A stretch of 64,000 nt of DNA from an uncultured Selenomonadaceae bacterium (GTDB lineage: Bacteria > Bacillota > Negativicutes > Selenomonadales > Selenomonadaceae): positions 62,001 to 126,000 of the forward strand of contig CAJOHN010000001.1 of NCBI GenBank assembly GCA_905234235.1. The letters are read 5' to 3'. A program made the position numbers and the translations under genes. Of the stretch, positions 26,968-35,243 are shown one piece after another. The stretch's first letter is position 1; every line of letters begins with the position of its first letter. Under the pieces are notes generated by a model. That model saw nothing but the letters and a program-made list of their open reading frames with translations. It was not told the origin of the DNA and did no database searches.

Positions 26968-27411
26968 TTAAAAGTCTATGTGCAACCTGACTTGCGCAAT
27001 TTTTTCTCGCGGCAAAGGCTCTGCGTCTTTCAATCGCAAAAATTTTTCATCGCGACTTTCCAACTCTCCGACAAAAATTTTTTTACCGTTAAGCGGCGCG
27101 TAAAGTGTCACGTCAACGACTTTGCCCGCCTCGCGAACGAAATCTTTATCCTTCTTCAAAATGCGGTCGATACCGGGCGACGAGACTTCCAAAATGTACG
27201 CCCCGCCGATTATATCTGCCGCGTCAAGTTTCGCGCTCAACTGTTCGCTGATTGTTTGGCAGTCGTCCAAATCGATACCGCCCGCCTTGTCCACGAACAC
27301 CCGCAAATACCAATCGCGCTCCTTGACATATTCCACGTCGACGAGCTCATAATCCGTGCCCGACAAAATTTCCGACATCAAACTTTCAACCTGTGATTCA
27401 ATTTTGCTCAA
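26968..27411 (-). CDS. rimP: Ribosome maturation factor RimP
   Basis: A 147-residue factor for 30S assembly and first gene of the rimP-nusA-ylxR-infB operon. Conserved blocks are YELVDVEYVKERDWYLRVFV, GIDLDDCQTISEQLSAKLD and YILEVSSPGIDR. The start codon is TTG with a weak GGGGGTG site. A long leader with a hairpin lies upstream. Confidence 0.94.
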   Translation of the reverse strand: MSKIESQVESLMSEILSGTDYELVDVEYVKERDWYLRVFVDKAGGIDLDDCQTISEQLSAKLDAADIIGGAYILEVSSPGIDRILKKDKDFVREAGKVVDVTLYAPLNGKKIFVGELESRDEKFLRLKDAEPLPREKIAQVRLHIDF

Positions 27412-27432
27412 TCAAGCACCCCCTACAATGTG

Positions 27433-27454
27433 AAAGAGTGGACGCGAGCCCACT
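27433..27454 (-). other. Leader hairpin before rimP
   Basis: AGAGTGG pairs perfectly with CCACTCT around an eight-base loop in the transcribed leader of rimP-nusA-infB. No T run follows on the minus strand, so it is not a simple terminator. It may be a processing or control site. Confidence 0.45.
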
Positions 27455-27561
27455 CTCTCAACTAAGCTATGTCCAAAAAAATTTTCCTCCGCCCGCGCGA
27501 AGATACCAAATCCTCCTGCACTCAACGCCCTCCGAAATTTTTTCTGTCGAACTCGCAACGT

Positions 27562-27590
27562 ATTCTAACTAAAATCCTAAGCGTTTGCAA
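27562..27590 (-). promoter_or_regulatory. Promoter of rimP-nusA-ylxR-infB
   Basis: On the minus strand: TTGCAA, 17 bases, TAGAAT. It would give a leader of about 145 bases. Confidence 0.5.
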
Positions 27591-27626
27591 GTTTTTTCTT
27601 GGCACTAAAAAAATTTTTAAAAAAAC

Positions 27627-27657
27627 TTGTGTCACAAGCAAAATTTTGTGTTATAAT
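27627..27657 (+). promoter_or_regulatory. Promoter of YitT gene
   Basis: A consensus TATAAT at 27652-27657, with TTGTGT 19 bases upstream, in an inverted repeat CTTGTGTCACAAG (27626-27638) that could be an operator. Confidence 0.45.
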
Positions 27658-27694
27658 TCCCGCGCATGTATCAAAAGGAGGGAGAAACCTTCAG

Positions 27695-28630
27695 ATGAAT
27701 GTAACCTCAATGCTTTTCAAGTACTTGGGGATTATGGCGGGTTGTCTTATCGCCGCTTCTTCAATTAATCTCTTCGTGGTGCCGAGCAATCTTTTAACGG
27801 GCGGCGTCACGGGTATCGCGATAATTTTTTATTTCTTGGTGGGCTTGCCAATCGGCATTCAAACGCTCGTCTACAACGTGCCGCTGTTAATCGCGTCGTA
27901 TAAACTTCTCGGCAAAAAATATACTATCGACGTGGTTATCGGGACGGTTATGTTCTCACTTGCGCTGGACGCCACAAAATTTTTGAACGGAATGGTGCCG
28001 CTTGATGAAATGATGCTTGCGTCGATTTACGGCGGAATTTTTAACGGCATCGGTTACGGGATTGTTTTCCGCATGAACGGTTCGACCGGCGGCTTCGACA
28101 TTCTCGGCGCGATTTTTAAAAAGTATTACTCAATGGACATCGGCTCGGTTATCTTCGGCTTTAACTGTTTGATTGTCGCGATAGCGGGCGCGTTGTTCAG
28201 CATAACTTCCGCAATGTTCACGCTGATTTGTATGTATGTCACTTCGCAGATGACCAATAAAATTATCGACGGTTTCAATCAGCGCAAGGCGATTCTGATT
28301 ATTTCCGATAAGGCTAAAGATATTGCTGACGGAATTATCGCGGACATCGGGCGCGGCGTCACGTTTATTAACGGCGAGGGAGCTTACACCGGCGACCCTA
28401 AAAAAATCGTTATGGTTGTCGTCAGCATGACGCAAATCGCTAAAATAAAAATTATCGTAAAGACTGTTGATAAAAATGCTTTTATGCTTATACTAACAGC
28501 AAGCGAGGTTCAAGGGCGCGGCTTCACCGGAAGTACTCGGCAAAATGTTCGTTATCGTACCGACCAAAAGATTAATCCCGAAGTCGAACAGAAAATCCAA
28601 GACGCTCTTGCCAACCGCGCAGATGATTGA
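27695..28630 (+). CDS. YitT family membrane protein
   Basis: A 311-residue protein with five or six membrane helices (YitT/DUF161 domain, GGVTGIAIIFYFLVGLPIG and GSTGGFDILGAIFKKYY) and a soluble C-terminal DUF2179 domain (about 225-300) ending with the TASEVQGRGF motif. Transport is often presumed for the family but is unproven. Start: the ATG at 27695 follows GGAGGGAGA and lies downstream of the promoter; the frame extends further upstream but that would precede the -10 box. Confidence 0.88.
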   Translation: MNVTSMLFKYLGIMAGCLIAASSINLFVVPSNLLTGGVTGIAIIFYFLVGLPIGIQTLVYNVPLLIASYKLLGKKYTIDVVIGTVMFSLALDATKFLNGMVPLDEMMLASIYGGIFNGIGYGIVFRMNGSTGGFDILGAIFKKYYSMDIGSVIFGFNCLIVAIAGALFSITSAMFTLICMYVTSQMTNKIIDGFNQRKAILIISDKAKDIADGIIADIGRGVTFINGEGAYTGDPKKIVMVVVSMTQIAKIKIIVKTVDKNAFMLILTASEVQGRGFTGSTRQNVRYRTDQKINPEVEQKIQDALANRADD

Positions 28631-28690
28631 ATTAAAGTCGTCACTTCGACGAACAAAATAAGTTTCACGCGGAGGAGGCGATAAAAACTT

Positions 28691-28771
28691 TTGGAGCAGT
28701 ATCAAAATCGACCGATTAGCCCAAAAAATTTACTGTCGGTCGGAGGAGGAATAAACATTTTATGGAACTGA
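28691..28771 (+). CDS. Possible 26-residue leader ORF
   Basis: A TTG codon 12 bases after GGAGGAGG opens a frame (MEQYQNRPISPKN...) that ends ten bases inside the next gene. The overlap and the strong ribosome site make translational coupling possible. Size and lack of recognisable features leave this doubtful; the same GGAGGAGG may be chance. Confidence 0.25.
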   Translation: MEQYQNRPISPKNLLSVGGGINILWN

Positions 28772-29493
28772 ATTACTTGTTGAACAGCGGCTTTTTGATT
28801 CGTGACGAAAAAACTTTACTGGTGTTTGACGATTACGACGACCCCGCGAACGTTGTCAATGCCGCCTATGACAAGGGAGACTTCGACAAGCTTTATATTT
28901 TCGTCACGCACGCGCACTTCGATCATTTCAGCATGCACATTCGAGCTTATGCGCAGAGAATCACGCGCTACATTTTCTCAAGCGACATCAAGCACACCAA
29001 GCGCGTCAAAATTTTCCCGACGAACAAAATCACGTACATCAAACGCAACAGCGAATGGTACGACGACACGATTAGGGTTTGGGCGTATGACTCGACGGAC
29101 GTAGGCGTTTCGTTCTTAGTTCAGACGGCTTCCGGCGCGAGGATTTTTCATGCGGGCGATTTCAACTGGTGGCATTGGACGGACGATACTCCGGAAAATA
29201 TCGAGCTGGCGGAGAAGTCATTTAAGCGGCAATTAAAACGCATGAACGGCATGGATGCGGACGTTGCCCTGTTCCCCGTCGACGGAAGACTCGGAGCCTC
29301 GCAGGAAAAAGGCGCGATTGAATTTGTAGCCAAGACAAACATTAGAGGTTTTGTAGCAATGCACCGCGTCGATTATCCGATGTGGAAGCCTTCGCAAGAA
29401 TTTTTGGCGGCGAAGAAAAATTTGCCGATATGGGCTCCTACTATGCCGGGCGAACGCCGAATCTTCGACGGCAAGAAGTTCGTGGAGGGTTAA
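28762..29493 (+). CDS. MBL-fold metallo-hydrolase, UlaG-like
   Basis: A 243-residue metallo-beta-lactamase-fold hydrolase of the UlaG-like type. The metal motif is THAHFDHF at about residues 49-56; later ligands are in FHAGDFNWWHW and the final AMHRVDYP segment. The WHW run after the GD motif is unusual and may line the active site. It is the first gene of a tight unit with greA (one base after the stop) and purD, but the substrate cannot be told. The ribosome site GGAGGAGG is 12 bases before the ATG. Confidence 0.82.
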   Translation: MELNYLLNSGFLIRDEKTLLVFDDYDDPANVVNAAYDKGDFDKLYIFVTHAHFDHFSMHIRAYAQRITRYIFSSDIKHTKRVKIFPTNKITYIKRNSEWYDDTIRVWAYDSTDVGVSFLVQTASGARIFHAGDFNWWHWTDDTPENIELAEKSFKRQLKRMNGMDADVALFPVDGRLGASQEKGAIEFVAKTNIRGFVAMHRVDYPMWKPSQEFLAAKKNLPIWAPTMPGERRIFDGKKFVEG

Positions 29494-29494
29494 A

Positions 29495-29965
29495 ATGGCT
29501 GAAAAGAAAATCATGCTGACTCAAGACGGCTATGATAAGCTTGTCGAAAAGTTAGACTACATGAAAAGCGTTCGGCGCATTGAAATTTCTGAACGACTCA
29601 AGGCGGCGATAGCTCTCGGCGACCTCAGCGAAAATTCCGAATACGACGACGCTAAGAATGAACAAGGGCGTCTCGAAAGCGAAATCAGCGAGTTAGAGGC
29701 AAAGCTCCGCAACAGCGAGATAATCAAGTCCGCAGAAAATACGGGCAAGGTTACAATCGGCAGTACGGTTACGGTTCGCGACGTGGAGCTTGACGCTATC
29801 GAAACTTACATGATAGTTGGTTCGACGGAGGCTGACCCCGATAACAATAAAATTTCGGACGAGTCGCCGCTCGGAGCCGCTATCCTCAACAAAACTGCAG
29901 GCGTTACCGTTCAAGTTCATGCGCCGGCTGGCGTTATCGAGTTTGAACTTTTGGACGTGAAGTGA
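29495..29965 (+). CDS. greA: Transcription elongation factor GreA
   Basis: A 156-residue factor that stimulates transcript cleavage in backtracked RNA polymerase. The N-terminal coiled coil carries the conserved ALGDLSENSEYDDAK tip with its acidic residues, and the C-terminal FKBP-like domain ends SPLGAAILNKTAGVTVQV. It begins one base after the preceding stop codon. Confidence 0.96.
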   Translation: MAEKKIMLTQDGYDKLVEKLDYMKSVRRIEISERLKAAIALGDLSENSEYDDAKNEQGRLESEISELEAKLRNSEIIKSAENTGKVTIGSTVTVRDVELDAIETYMIVGSTEADPDNNKISDESPLGAAILNKTAGVTVQVHAPAGVIEFELLDVK

Positions 29966-29974
29966 GGTTTTCTT

Positions 29975-31231
29975 ATGAATGTTTTGCTTATCGGCGGCGG
30001 CGGTCGTGAACACGCGCTGGCTTGGAAAATTTCACAGAGTCCGTTGCTTGAAAAGTTCTTCGCGATACCCGGCAGTCCCGGCATAGCTGATTTTGCTGAG
30101 TGCGTTGAAATTTCTATCGCTGACAACGCCGCGCTCGTGAACTTCGCTAAGGAAAAAAATATTAATCTCGTTGTCATCGGACCGGAAGCTCCGCTGGTAA
30201 ATGGTTTGGTTGATGAATTGAATGCGGCGGGGATTAAAGCTTTCGGTTGCACGAAGGACGCCGCGCAGATTGAAGGCTCGAAAATTTTTGCCAAACGTCT
30301 CATGAAAAAATATCACATTCCGACGGCGGAGTTTGAAGTCTTTGACAATCCCGAAGCCGCGAAAAATTACATCAAAGCTAAGGGCGCGCCGATTGTGATT
30401 AAAGCTGACGGATTGGCGGCGGGCAAAGGCGTTATCGTTGCGCAGAATCTTGACGAGGCTTTGAATGCCGTTGACGAGATGAAAACTTTTGGCGCGGCGG
30501 GCAGTAAAATTGTCGTCGAAGAATTTATGGACGGCGAAGAGGCTTCTGTACTTGCGTTGACGGACGGCGAAAAAATTTTACCGCTGATTGCCGCGCAAGA
30601 CCACAAGAGAGTTTTTGACGGCGATAAAGGTTTGAACACGGGCGGCATGGGTGCTTACGCGCCTGCTCCGATTGTCGACGATAAAATTGCCGCGCAGGTT
30701 GAAGAAAAAATTCTTAAGCCAACGATTGCCGCGCTCAAAGCTGAAGGAATAACTTATCGCGGCTGTTTGTACGCGGGCTTGATGATTGTCGACGGCACGG
30801 CTAAAGTTGTCGAGTTTAATTGTCGATTCGGCGACCCAGAGACGCAAGTTGTATTGCCGCTTATGGAAAGTGATTTGTTGGAGCTTATGTACGCCTGCGC
30901 GGACGGCACGTTGTCCGATAAAAAAATTTCTTGGAGCAAAAGTTCTGCGGTTTGCGTGATTATGGCGAGCGGCGGCTATCCAAAGTCGTACAAAAAAAAT
31001 TTGCCGATTGACGGCATAACCAAAGCAAAAAGTTTAGGCGCGACGATTTTTCACGCGGGCACGAAAATTTTAAATGATGAACTTGTCACGAGCGGCGGCA
31101 GAGTTTTAGGCGTCACGATGACGGCTCCGACATTGCGCGAGGCTGTCGAAAAAGTTTATAAGTGCGTTGAGGTTATTCACTTCGACGACGTGCACTATCG
31201 CAAAGACATTGCCGCCAGAGCTTTGAAGTAA
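29975..31231 (+). CDS. purD: Phosphoribosylamine-glycine ligase
   Basis: A 418-residue ATP-grasp enzyme for the second step of purine synthesis (phosphoribosylamine + glycine + ATP). It shows IGGGGREHALAWK at the N-terminus, the ATP-grasp lid KADGLAAGKGVIVA, and CRFGDPETQVVLPLM. No other pur genes are in the window; the gene ends its unit with a terminator. Confidence 0.96.
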   Translation: MNVLLIGGGGREHALAWKISQSPLLEKFFAIPGSPGIADFAECVEISIADNAALVNFAKEKNINLVVIGPEAPLVNGLVDELNAAGIKAFGCTKDAAQIEGSKIFAKRLMKKYHIPTAEFEVFDNPEAAKNYIKAKGAPIVIKADGLAAGKGVIVAQNLDEALNAVDEMKTFGAAGSKIVVEEFMDGEEASVLALTDGEKILPLIAAQDHKRVFDGDKGLNTGGMGAYAPAPIVDDKIAAQVEEKILKPTIAALKAEGITYRGCLYAGLMIVDGTAKVVEFNCRFGDPETQVVLPLMESDLLELMYACADGTLSDKKISWSKSSAVCVIMASGGYPKSYKKNLPIDGITKAKSLGATIFHAGTKILNDELVTSGGRVLGVTMTAPTLREAVEKVYKCVEVIHFDDVHYRKDIAARALK

Positions 31232-31250
31232 TTCACAACACGCAAAAAAT

Positions 31251-31282
31251 TTCCCCGTTGAAAATCTCGGCGGGGATTTTTC
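31251..31282 (+). terminator. Terminator after purD
   Basis: TCCCCG...CGGGGA hairpin followed by TTTTTCTT. Confidence 0.7.
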
Positions 31283-31316
31283 TTGCCAATAATATTGTAT
31301 TCATGAACTGAAACCC

Positions 31317-31344
31317 TTGCAAAGCGTAACTTTTATGTTATAAT
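31317..31344 (+). promoter_or_regulatory. Promoter of ddh
   Basis: TTGCAA, 16 bases, TATAAT; the ATG is 44 bases further. Confidence 0.65.
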
Positions 31345-31388
31345 GCGCCTCGTTATTGAAAATAATTCTTCACAGGAGGAAATAAATC

Positions 31389-32369
31389 ATGAAGATAGGC
31401 ATAGTTGGATACGGCAATTTGGGACGCGGCGTTGAGTGCGCGATTAAAGAAAATCCCGATACAGAACTCGTGGCGGTTTTCACTCGTCGCAACCCCGCGA
31501 AAGTTAAAATTCAAACTCCCAACGTCCCCGTCGTTCACGTTGATGACGTTAAAGAATGGGTCGGCAAAATCGACGTTATGATTCTGTGCGGCGGCTCGGC
31601 AACCGATTTGCCCAAGCAAACGCCCGAATTCGCTAAACTCTTTAACGTCGTTGACAGCTTCGACACGCACGCCAAAATCCCCGAACACTTTGCGAACGTC
31701 GACGCGGCGGCTAAAGCTTCCAATCACGTCGCGATTATTTCTGTCGGCTGGGATCCGGGTCTGTTCAGCTTGGCTCGCGCTTATGCAAATGCGATTCTCC
31801 CCGACGGCAACGATTATACTTTCTGGGGCAAAGGCGTCAGTCAAGGGCATTCCGATGCGATTCGCCGCGTCAAGGGCGTCAAGAATGCCAAACAGTACAC
31901 CGTGCCGATTGATTCCGCGTTGGAAGCTGTTCGTAGCGGACAAAATCCCGAACTTACGACTCGCCAGAAACATCTCCGCGAATGCTTTGTAGTTTTGGAA
32001 GAGGGCGCGGATGCCGCTGAAGTCGAGAACGCAATTAAAACTATGCCGAATTATTTTGCTGATTATGATACGGTCGTCAACTTCATCAGCGAGGAAGAAC
32101 TCCTTAGCAAACACGCGGGACTTGCTCACGGCGGCTTCGTAATTCGTTCGGGCAAAACCGGCATGGCTAAGGAAAATAATCACATCATCGAATTCAATCT
32201 TAAGCTCGATTCTAATCCCGAATTCACAACGGCTGTACTCGTCGCCTATGCTCGCGCCGCTTACCGTCTGAATCAGGAAGGCAATAACGGTTGCAAAACT
32301 GTCTTCGACATCGCGCCCGCTTATTTGTCGGCTCAGGACGGCGCAGAACTTCGCGCTCACTTGCTTTGA
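31389..32369 (+). CDS. ddh: meso-Diaminopimelate dehydrogenase
   Basis: A 326-residue NADPH-dependent enzyme that makes meso-diaminopimelate in one step from tetrahydrodipicolinate and ammonia, for lysine and peptidoglycan. The N-terminal Rossmann motif is GIVGYGNLGRGVE; substrate-side blocks are SVGWDPGLFSLAR, FWGKGVSQGHSDAIRRVKGV and LAHGGFVIRSGKT. AGGAGG precedes the ATG. It is the full family length. The next gene starts nine bases after the stop. Confidence 0.95.
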   Translation: MKIGIVGYGNLGRGVECAIKENPDTELVAVFTRRNPAKVKIQTPNVPVVHVDDVKEWVGKIDVMILCGGSATDLPKQTPEFAKLFNVVDSFDTHAKIPEHFANVDAAAKASNHVAIISVGWDPGLFSLARAYANAILPDGNDYTFWGKGVSQGHSDAIRRVKGVKNAKQYTVPIDSALEAVRSGQNPELTTRQKHLRECFVVLEEGADAAEVENAIKTMPNYFADYDTVVNFISEEELLSKHAGLAHGGFVIRSGKTGMAKENNHIIEFNLKLDSNPEFTTAVLVAYARAAYRLNQEGNNGCKTVFDIAPAYLSAQDGAELRAHLL

Positions 32370-32377
32370 TATAAAAA

Positions 32378-33037
32378 ATGACAATCGAACCTCCGCAACC
32401 CCCGACGGCTCCCGCGCCCGCGATTCGTCCGACGCCACCGACTCCGCCGCGAATTGATAAAACTCCTTTCGCTAATGATTCGGCTCAGAAAGTTCAAGAC
32501 GATTCGCCGGAAACTATGGCAAGGGACGCCGTCGCTAACGGGTCGGGAGCTTTGACTAAACGGACTGTCGAAAGGGACGACGATACCCCGCCGCCTAATC
32601 AAACAGTTACAGTCATTCCGCCCGACGCGCCGTTAGTTGATACTCAATCGGATTATGACAGAGGACAAGACGTTTTGCGCGAATTTCGGGACATGGACGC
32701 TCGCGATTCGCAGTCAACGTATAATCCCCCCGCGCAGACTTCGACGGAACAACCGCGTCATACCATTCCGAAATTAAATTATCAAGAGGGACACGGCGGA
32801 GCTTATTGGATATTCACGATAATAATTGTGGCGGTCGCGTCGTTCGTCATAGTGAAAAATTTTTTGCTGACGGATAAGCCCGCGCTAACCAAATCGCAAC
32901 TCTTTGATGACTCAACAAAAAAATTAAAGGCGACAGTCGACAAAGTTAAACCGGTCGAACCGCCGCCTAAGCCCGTGAAGTTGCCGCCTAAAAAATCCGA
33001 CGACGACAAGGGTAAACATTTTGAAGTTCGCGTATGA
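32378..33037 (+). CDS. Proline-rich single-pass membrane protein
   Basis: A 219-residue protein without a recognised family. Residues 1-140 are Pro/Asp/Thr-rich and disordered, one membrane helix lies at about 142-165 (YWIFTIIIVAVASFVIV), and a short Lys-Pro-rich tail follows with KPVEPPPKPVKLPPKKS. The topology suggests a cytoplasmic disordered head with a tail in or beyond the wall region, or the reverse. No clear ribosome site precedes the ATG, eight bases after ddh, so translation may depend on ddh. The stop abuts the stop of the opposite gene. Confidence 0.7.
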   Translation: MTIEPPQPPTAPAPAIRPTPPTPPRIDKTPFANDSAQKVQDDSPETMARDAVANGSGALTKRTVERDDDTPPPNQTVTVIPPDAPLVDTQSDYDRGQDVLREFRDMDARDSQSTYNPPAQTSTEQPRHTIPKLNYQEGHGGAYWIFTIIIVAVASFVIVKNFLLTDKPALTKSQLFDDSTKKLKATVDKVKPVEPPPKPVKLPPKKSDDDKGKHFEVRV

Positions 33038-33727
33038 TTATTTCGCAGGAACTATTGAACGAATCCAACCCTCGAAACTTTCAGGGTTGCGCGTCTGAAT
33101 AAGGACAACACCGGGACCTCTGAAGCGGCAAACGAGACCTTCGCCAGAAGTGAAGCTCGAAATCCAACCGCCGGAGGCCTTTTCGATTTTATAATTCATA
33201 TAATCGGGCCAAGCAACGAGATGTCCGTTGTCGATTATAACTTCCTCGCCGTCGTCAAGATTTATCGGATGAATCACGCCGTAGCTCGAAATAAAAATCG
33301 TGCCGCGCCCTCGTGCGTTGAGAACAAAAAATCCTTCACCGCTCAAAAATCCGCGAGTAAGATTCTGCGTCTTCGTCTCTATGTTAATGCCTTGCGTGGC
33401 GGCAAGAAAACCGTCCTTTTGAATTGTTAAGCCGTAAGAGCCGTCAAGTTCAACGTCCAGAATCCCGCCCGGTAATGCGTGCCCGAATAAAATTTTACCG
33501 GCACCGCGCCGCGCAGTCAGTTCTTGGAAAAACATACTTTCGCCAGATAAAAATTTCCGCGCCAAACCGCTCAAAATCCCGCCGTCCATTTTGCCTTCAA
33601 CGTCAATCGTCGGCGACATCGCAATCATCGCGTCCGATTCGGCTTTGATACTCTCGCCGCGCTCCAAATGGCATTCGACGACCGGAAACGCTTCGGGATA
33701 TAAAATTTCGTACTTCAACAAACTCAC
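33038..33727 (-). CDS. TIGR00266/AIM24 family protein
   Basis: A 229-residue beta-rich protein of the AIM24 (TIGR00266) family, built from repeated strands forming a double-stranded beta-helix-like core. Recognisable are GGILSGLARKFLSGESMFFQ-type residues (GILSGLARKFLSGES), LSGEGFFVLNARGRGTIF and VIDNGHLVAWPDYM. The cellular role is unknown in bacteria. GAGGTGAG precedes the ATG. It lies one base downstream of the 201-residue membrane protein gene on the same strand. Confidence 0.85.
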   Translation of the reverse strand: MSLLKYEILYPEAFPVVECHLERGESIKAESDAMIAMSPTIDVEGKMDGGILSGLARKFLSGESMFFQELTARRGAGKILFGHALPGGILDVELDGSYGLTIQKDGFLAATQGINIETKTQNLTRGFLSGEGFFVLNARGRGTIFISSYGVIHPINLDDGEEVIIDNGHLVAWPDYMNYKIEKASGGWISSFTSGEGLVCRFRGPGVVLIQTRNPESFEGWIRSIVPAK

Positions 33728-33728
33728 C

Positions 33729-34316
33729 TCAAAAATTATTATCGTTGCAGTAGTATAAGCCCGCGACGATTAAAGTTACATAAAAAATTAACTCGTTGAG
33801 CTCCTCCAAAATTTGCCCGCACGCCTTGCCGATAAAAAAACCGTGTTCGCCAATGTAATTGAATGCAATCGCCAGAATCATCACGGCAAAAGCGGCTATA
33901 GGTTGTCTGCCGCGCAGAATTTTTTTTATTGGGACGAACCGAATCAGAATAAAAATCATCGCCGAGATATACACAACGAGAAATGCGTAAACGTGGACGC
34001 GATATTTATACTCCGCCATCGTAACGAAGACTGCCCCCAGCTCTTCAAAATCTATCGGGAAAAATACGCGCCCCCAACTCAGCTCGCGCAAAGCCATTAA
34101 CACAAGACCCATTGCAAAAAATATTTGGAACCACTTCATACGCGAACGAACACGCAACATCAAAATTGCTCCGGCAAGTAAAACTATGACTTGTGCGTTT
34201 TCGATAATTCCGTTCTCAAAACTTACTTCGACGGGCAAAACCAACGCTAAAGGCACGCTCAAAATTACCGCGACAAATGCGCTCCTTATATAAGTTCGAT
34301 ACGTTGTTAAGTTCAT
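33729..34316 (-). CDS. Multi-pass membrane protein, unknown
   Basis: A 195-residue protein with five or six hydrophobic helices and no family that I recognise. A charged loop (ELSWGRVFFPIDFEEL) lies between helices 3 and 4. Start: I chose the ATG at 34316 with GAGAG six bases upstream. An in-frame TTG at 34334 overlaps the flhG stop (TTGA) and would add six residues; coupling makes it a real alternative. Its place after flhG-flhF may be coincidental. Confidence 0.65.
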   Translation of the reverse strand: MNLTTYRTYIRSAFVAVILSVPLALVLPVEVSFENGIIENAQVIVLLAGAILMLRVRSRMKWFQIFFAMGLVLMALRELSWGRVFFPIDFEELGAVFVTMAEYKYRVHVYAFLVVYISAMIFILIRFVPIKKILRGRQPIAAFAVMILAIAFNYIGEHGFFIGKACGQILEELNELIFYVTLIVAGLYYCNDNNF

Positions 34317-34330
34317 TTGGGTCTCTCGAT

Positions 34331-35230
34331 TCAATATCCAAATAAGCGGTCAAGGAAGGCGCGCCAACCTTTCGACACAGACTCCATCCTACGCCCGCTT
34401 AATAAACTTTTTACAAGCTCGGAAATACAGCGCGACGCCGAAGAATCGGGATTAGCGATAAGGAACGGCTCCTGCCTTTGAACCGCGTCGCGAACAGCTT
34501 TATCGTCGTAAATGTAACCGAGACAATCAATCGATAAGCCTAAAAAATTTTTCGTCGTCTGATTAATTTTCTCGACAACCTCGTCGCATTCTTCCTCCTC
34601 GCGGATTCGGTTGACGACAAGCTTAATATTTCGGCGGTCGGTGTAAATCGTGTAAGCTTTTATAACGGCGTAGGCATCGGCAAGAGCAGTCGGTTCGGGC
34701 GTCGTGATTAAAATTACTTCTTCCGCCGCGAGGACAAATTCAATCACGTTACGATTCAAGCCCGCGCCCGTATCAATCACGATAATATCAGCCATCTCGG
34801 AACAACGTCCCAATTTTTTATGCAACCGTTTTTGTTCGGCTCGATTTAAATTCAGAGCCGCCTCGACGCCCGCCACGCCCGAAATATATTTAACGCCAGC
34901 CACGCCATTTTCTACAACGTCTTCGAGTTGCACGCCGTCCTTTAACAAATCAATCAAACTGCGATTCGTCACCGCGCCCATAAGCAAATTCACGTTCGCC
35001 ATGCCAATATCCGCGTCAATCAGCATGACTCTTTGCCCCGCTAATTGCAAACCGACGGCGAGATTCACGGCGAGATTGGTTTTACCGACGCCGCCTTTGC
35101 CGCTCGTTATCGCTATGACTCGCGTATCTTCCGCCATGTCGAAATAAAGTTCGCCTATCTCCCGTGCTTTTGCCTCCTCTTCGGCACGCGACTCAACCAA
35201 ATTTCTCAGTCTGGATGCTTGGTCAGACAT
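34331..35230 (-). CDS. flhG: Flagellar number regulator FlhG (MinD-like ATPase)
   Basis: A 299-residue ParA/MinD-type ATPase that works with FlhF to set flagellum number and place. The deviant Walker A motif is ITSGKGGVGKTNLAVNLA, followed by LIDADIGMANVNLLMG and VIDTGAGLNRNVIEF. It starts 13 bases after flhF, the usual gene order. The C-terminal amphipathic region could be the membrane-targeting part. No flagellar structural genes are in the window apart from motAB. Confidence 0.9.
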   Translation of the reverse strand: MSDQASRLRNLVESRAEEEAKAREIGELYFDMAEDTRVIAITSGKGGVGKTNLAVNLAVGLQLAGQRVMLIDADIGMANVNLLMGAVTNRSLIDLLKDGVQLEDVVENGVAGVKYISGVAGVEAALNLNRAEQKRLHKKLGRCSEMADIIVIDTGAGLNRNVIEFVLAAEEVILITTPEPTALADAYAVIKAYTIYTDRRNIKLVVNRIREEEECDEVVEKINQTTKNFLGLSIDCLGYIYDDKAVRDAVQRQEPFLIANPDSSASRCISELVKSLLSGRRMESVSKGWRAFLDRLFGY

Positions 35231-35243
35231 GTTTCATACCTCT

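Noticed and set aside
31353-32438. 361-codon minus-strand frame covering ddh
   Set aside because: Antisense to a strongly recognised enzyme, with no ribosome site and no family features.
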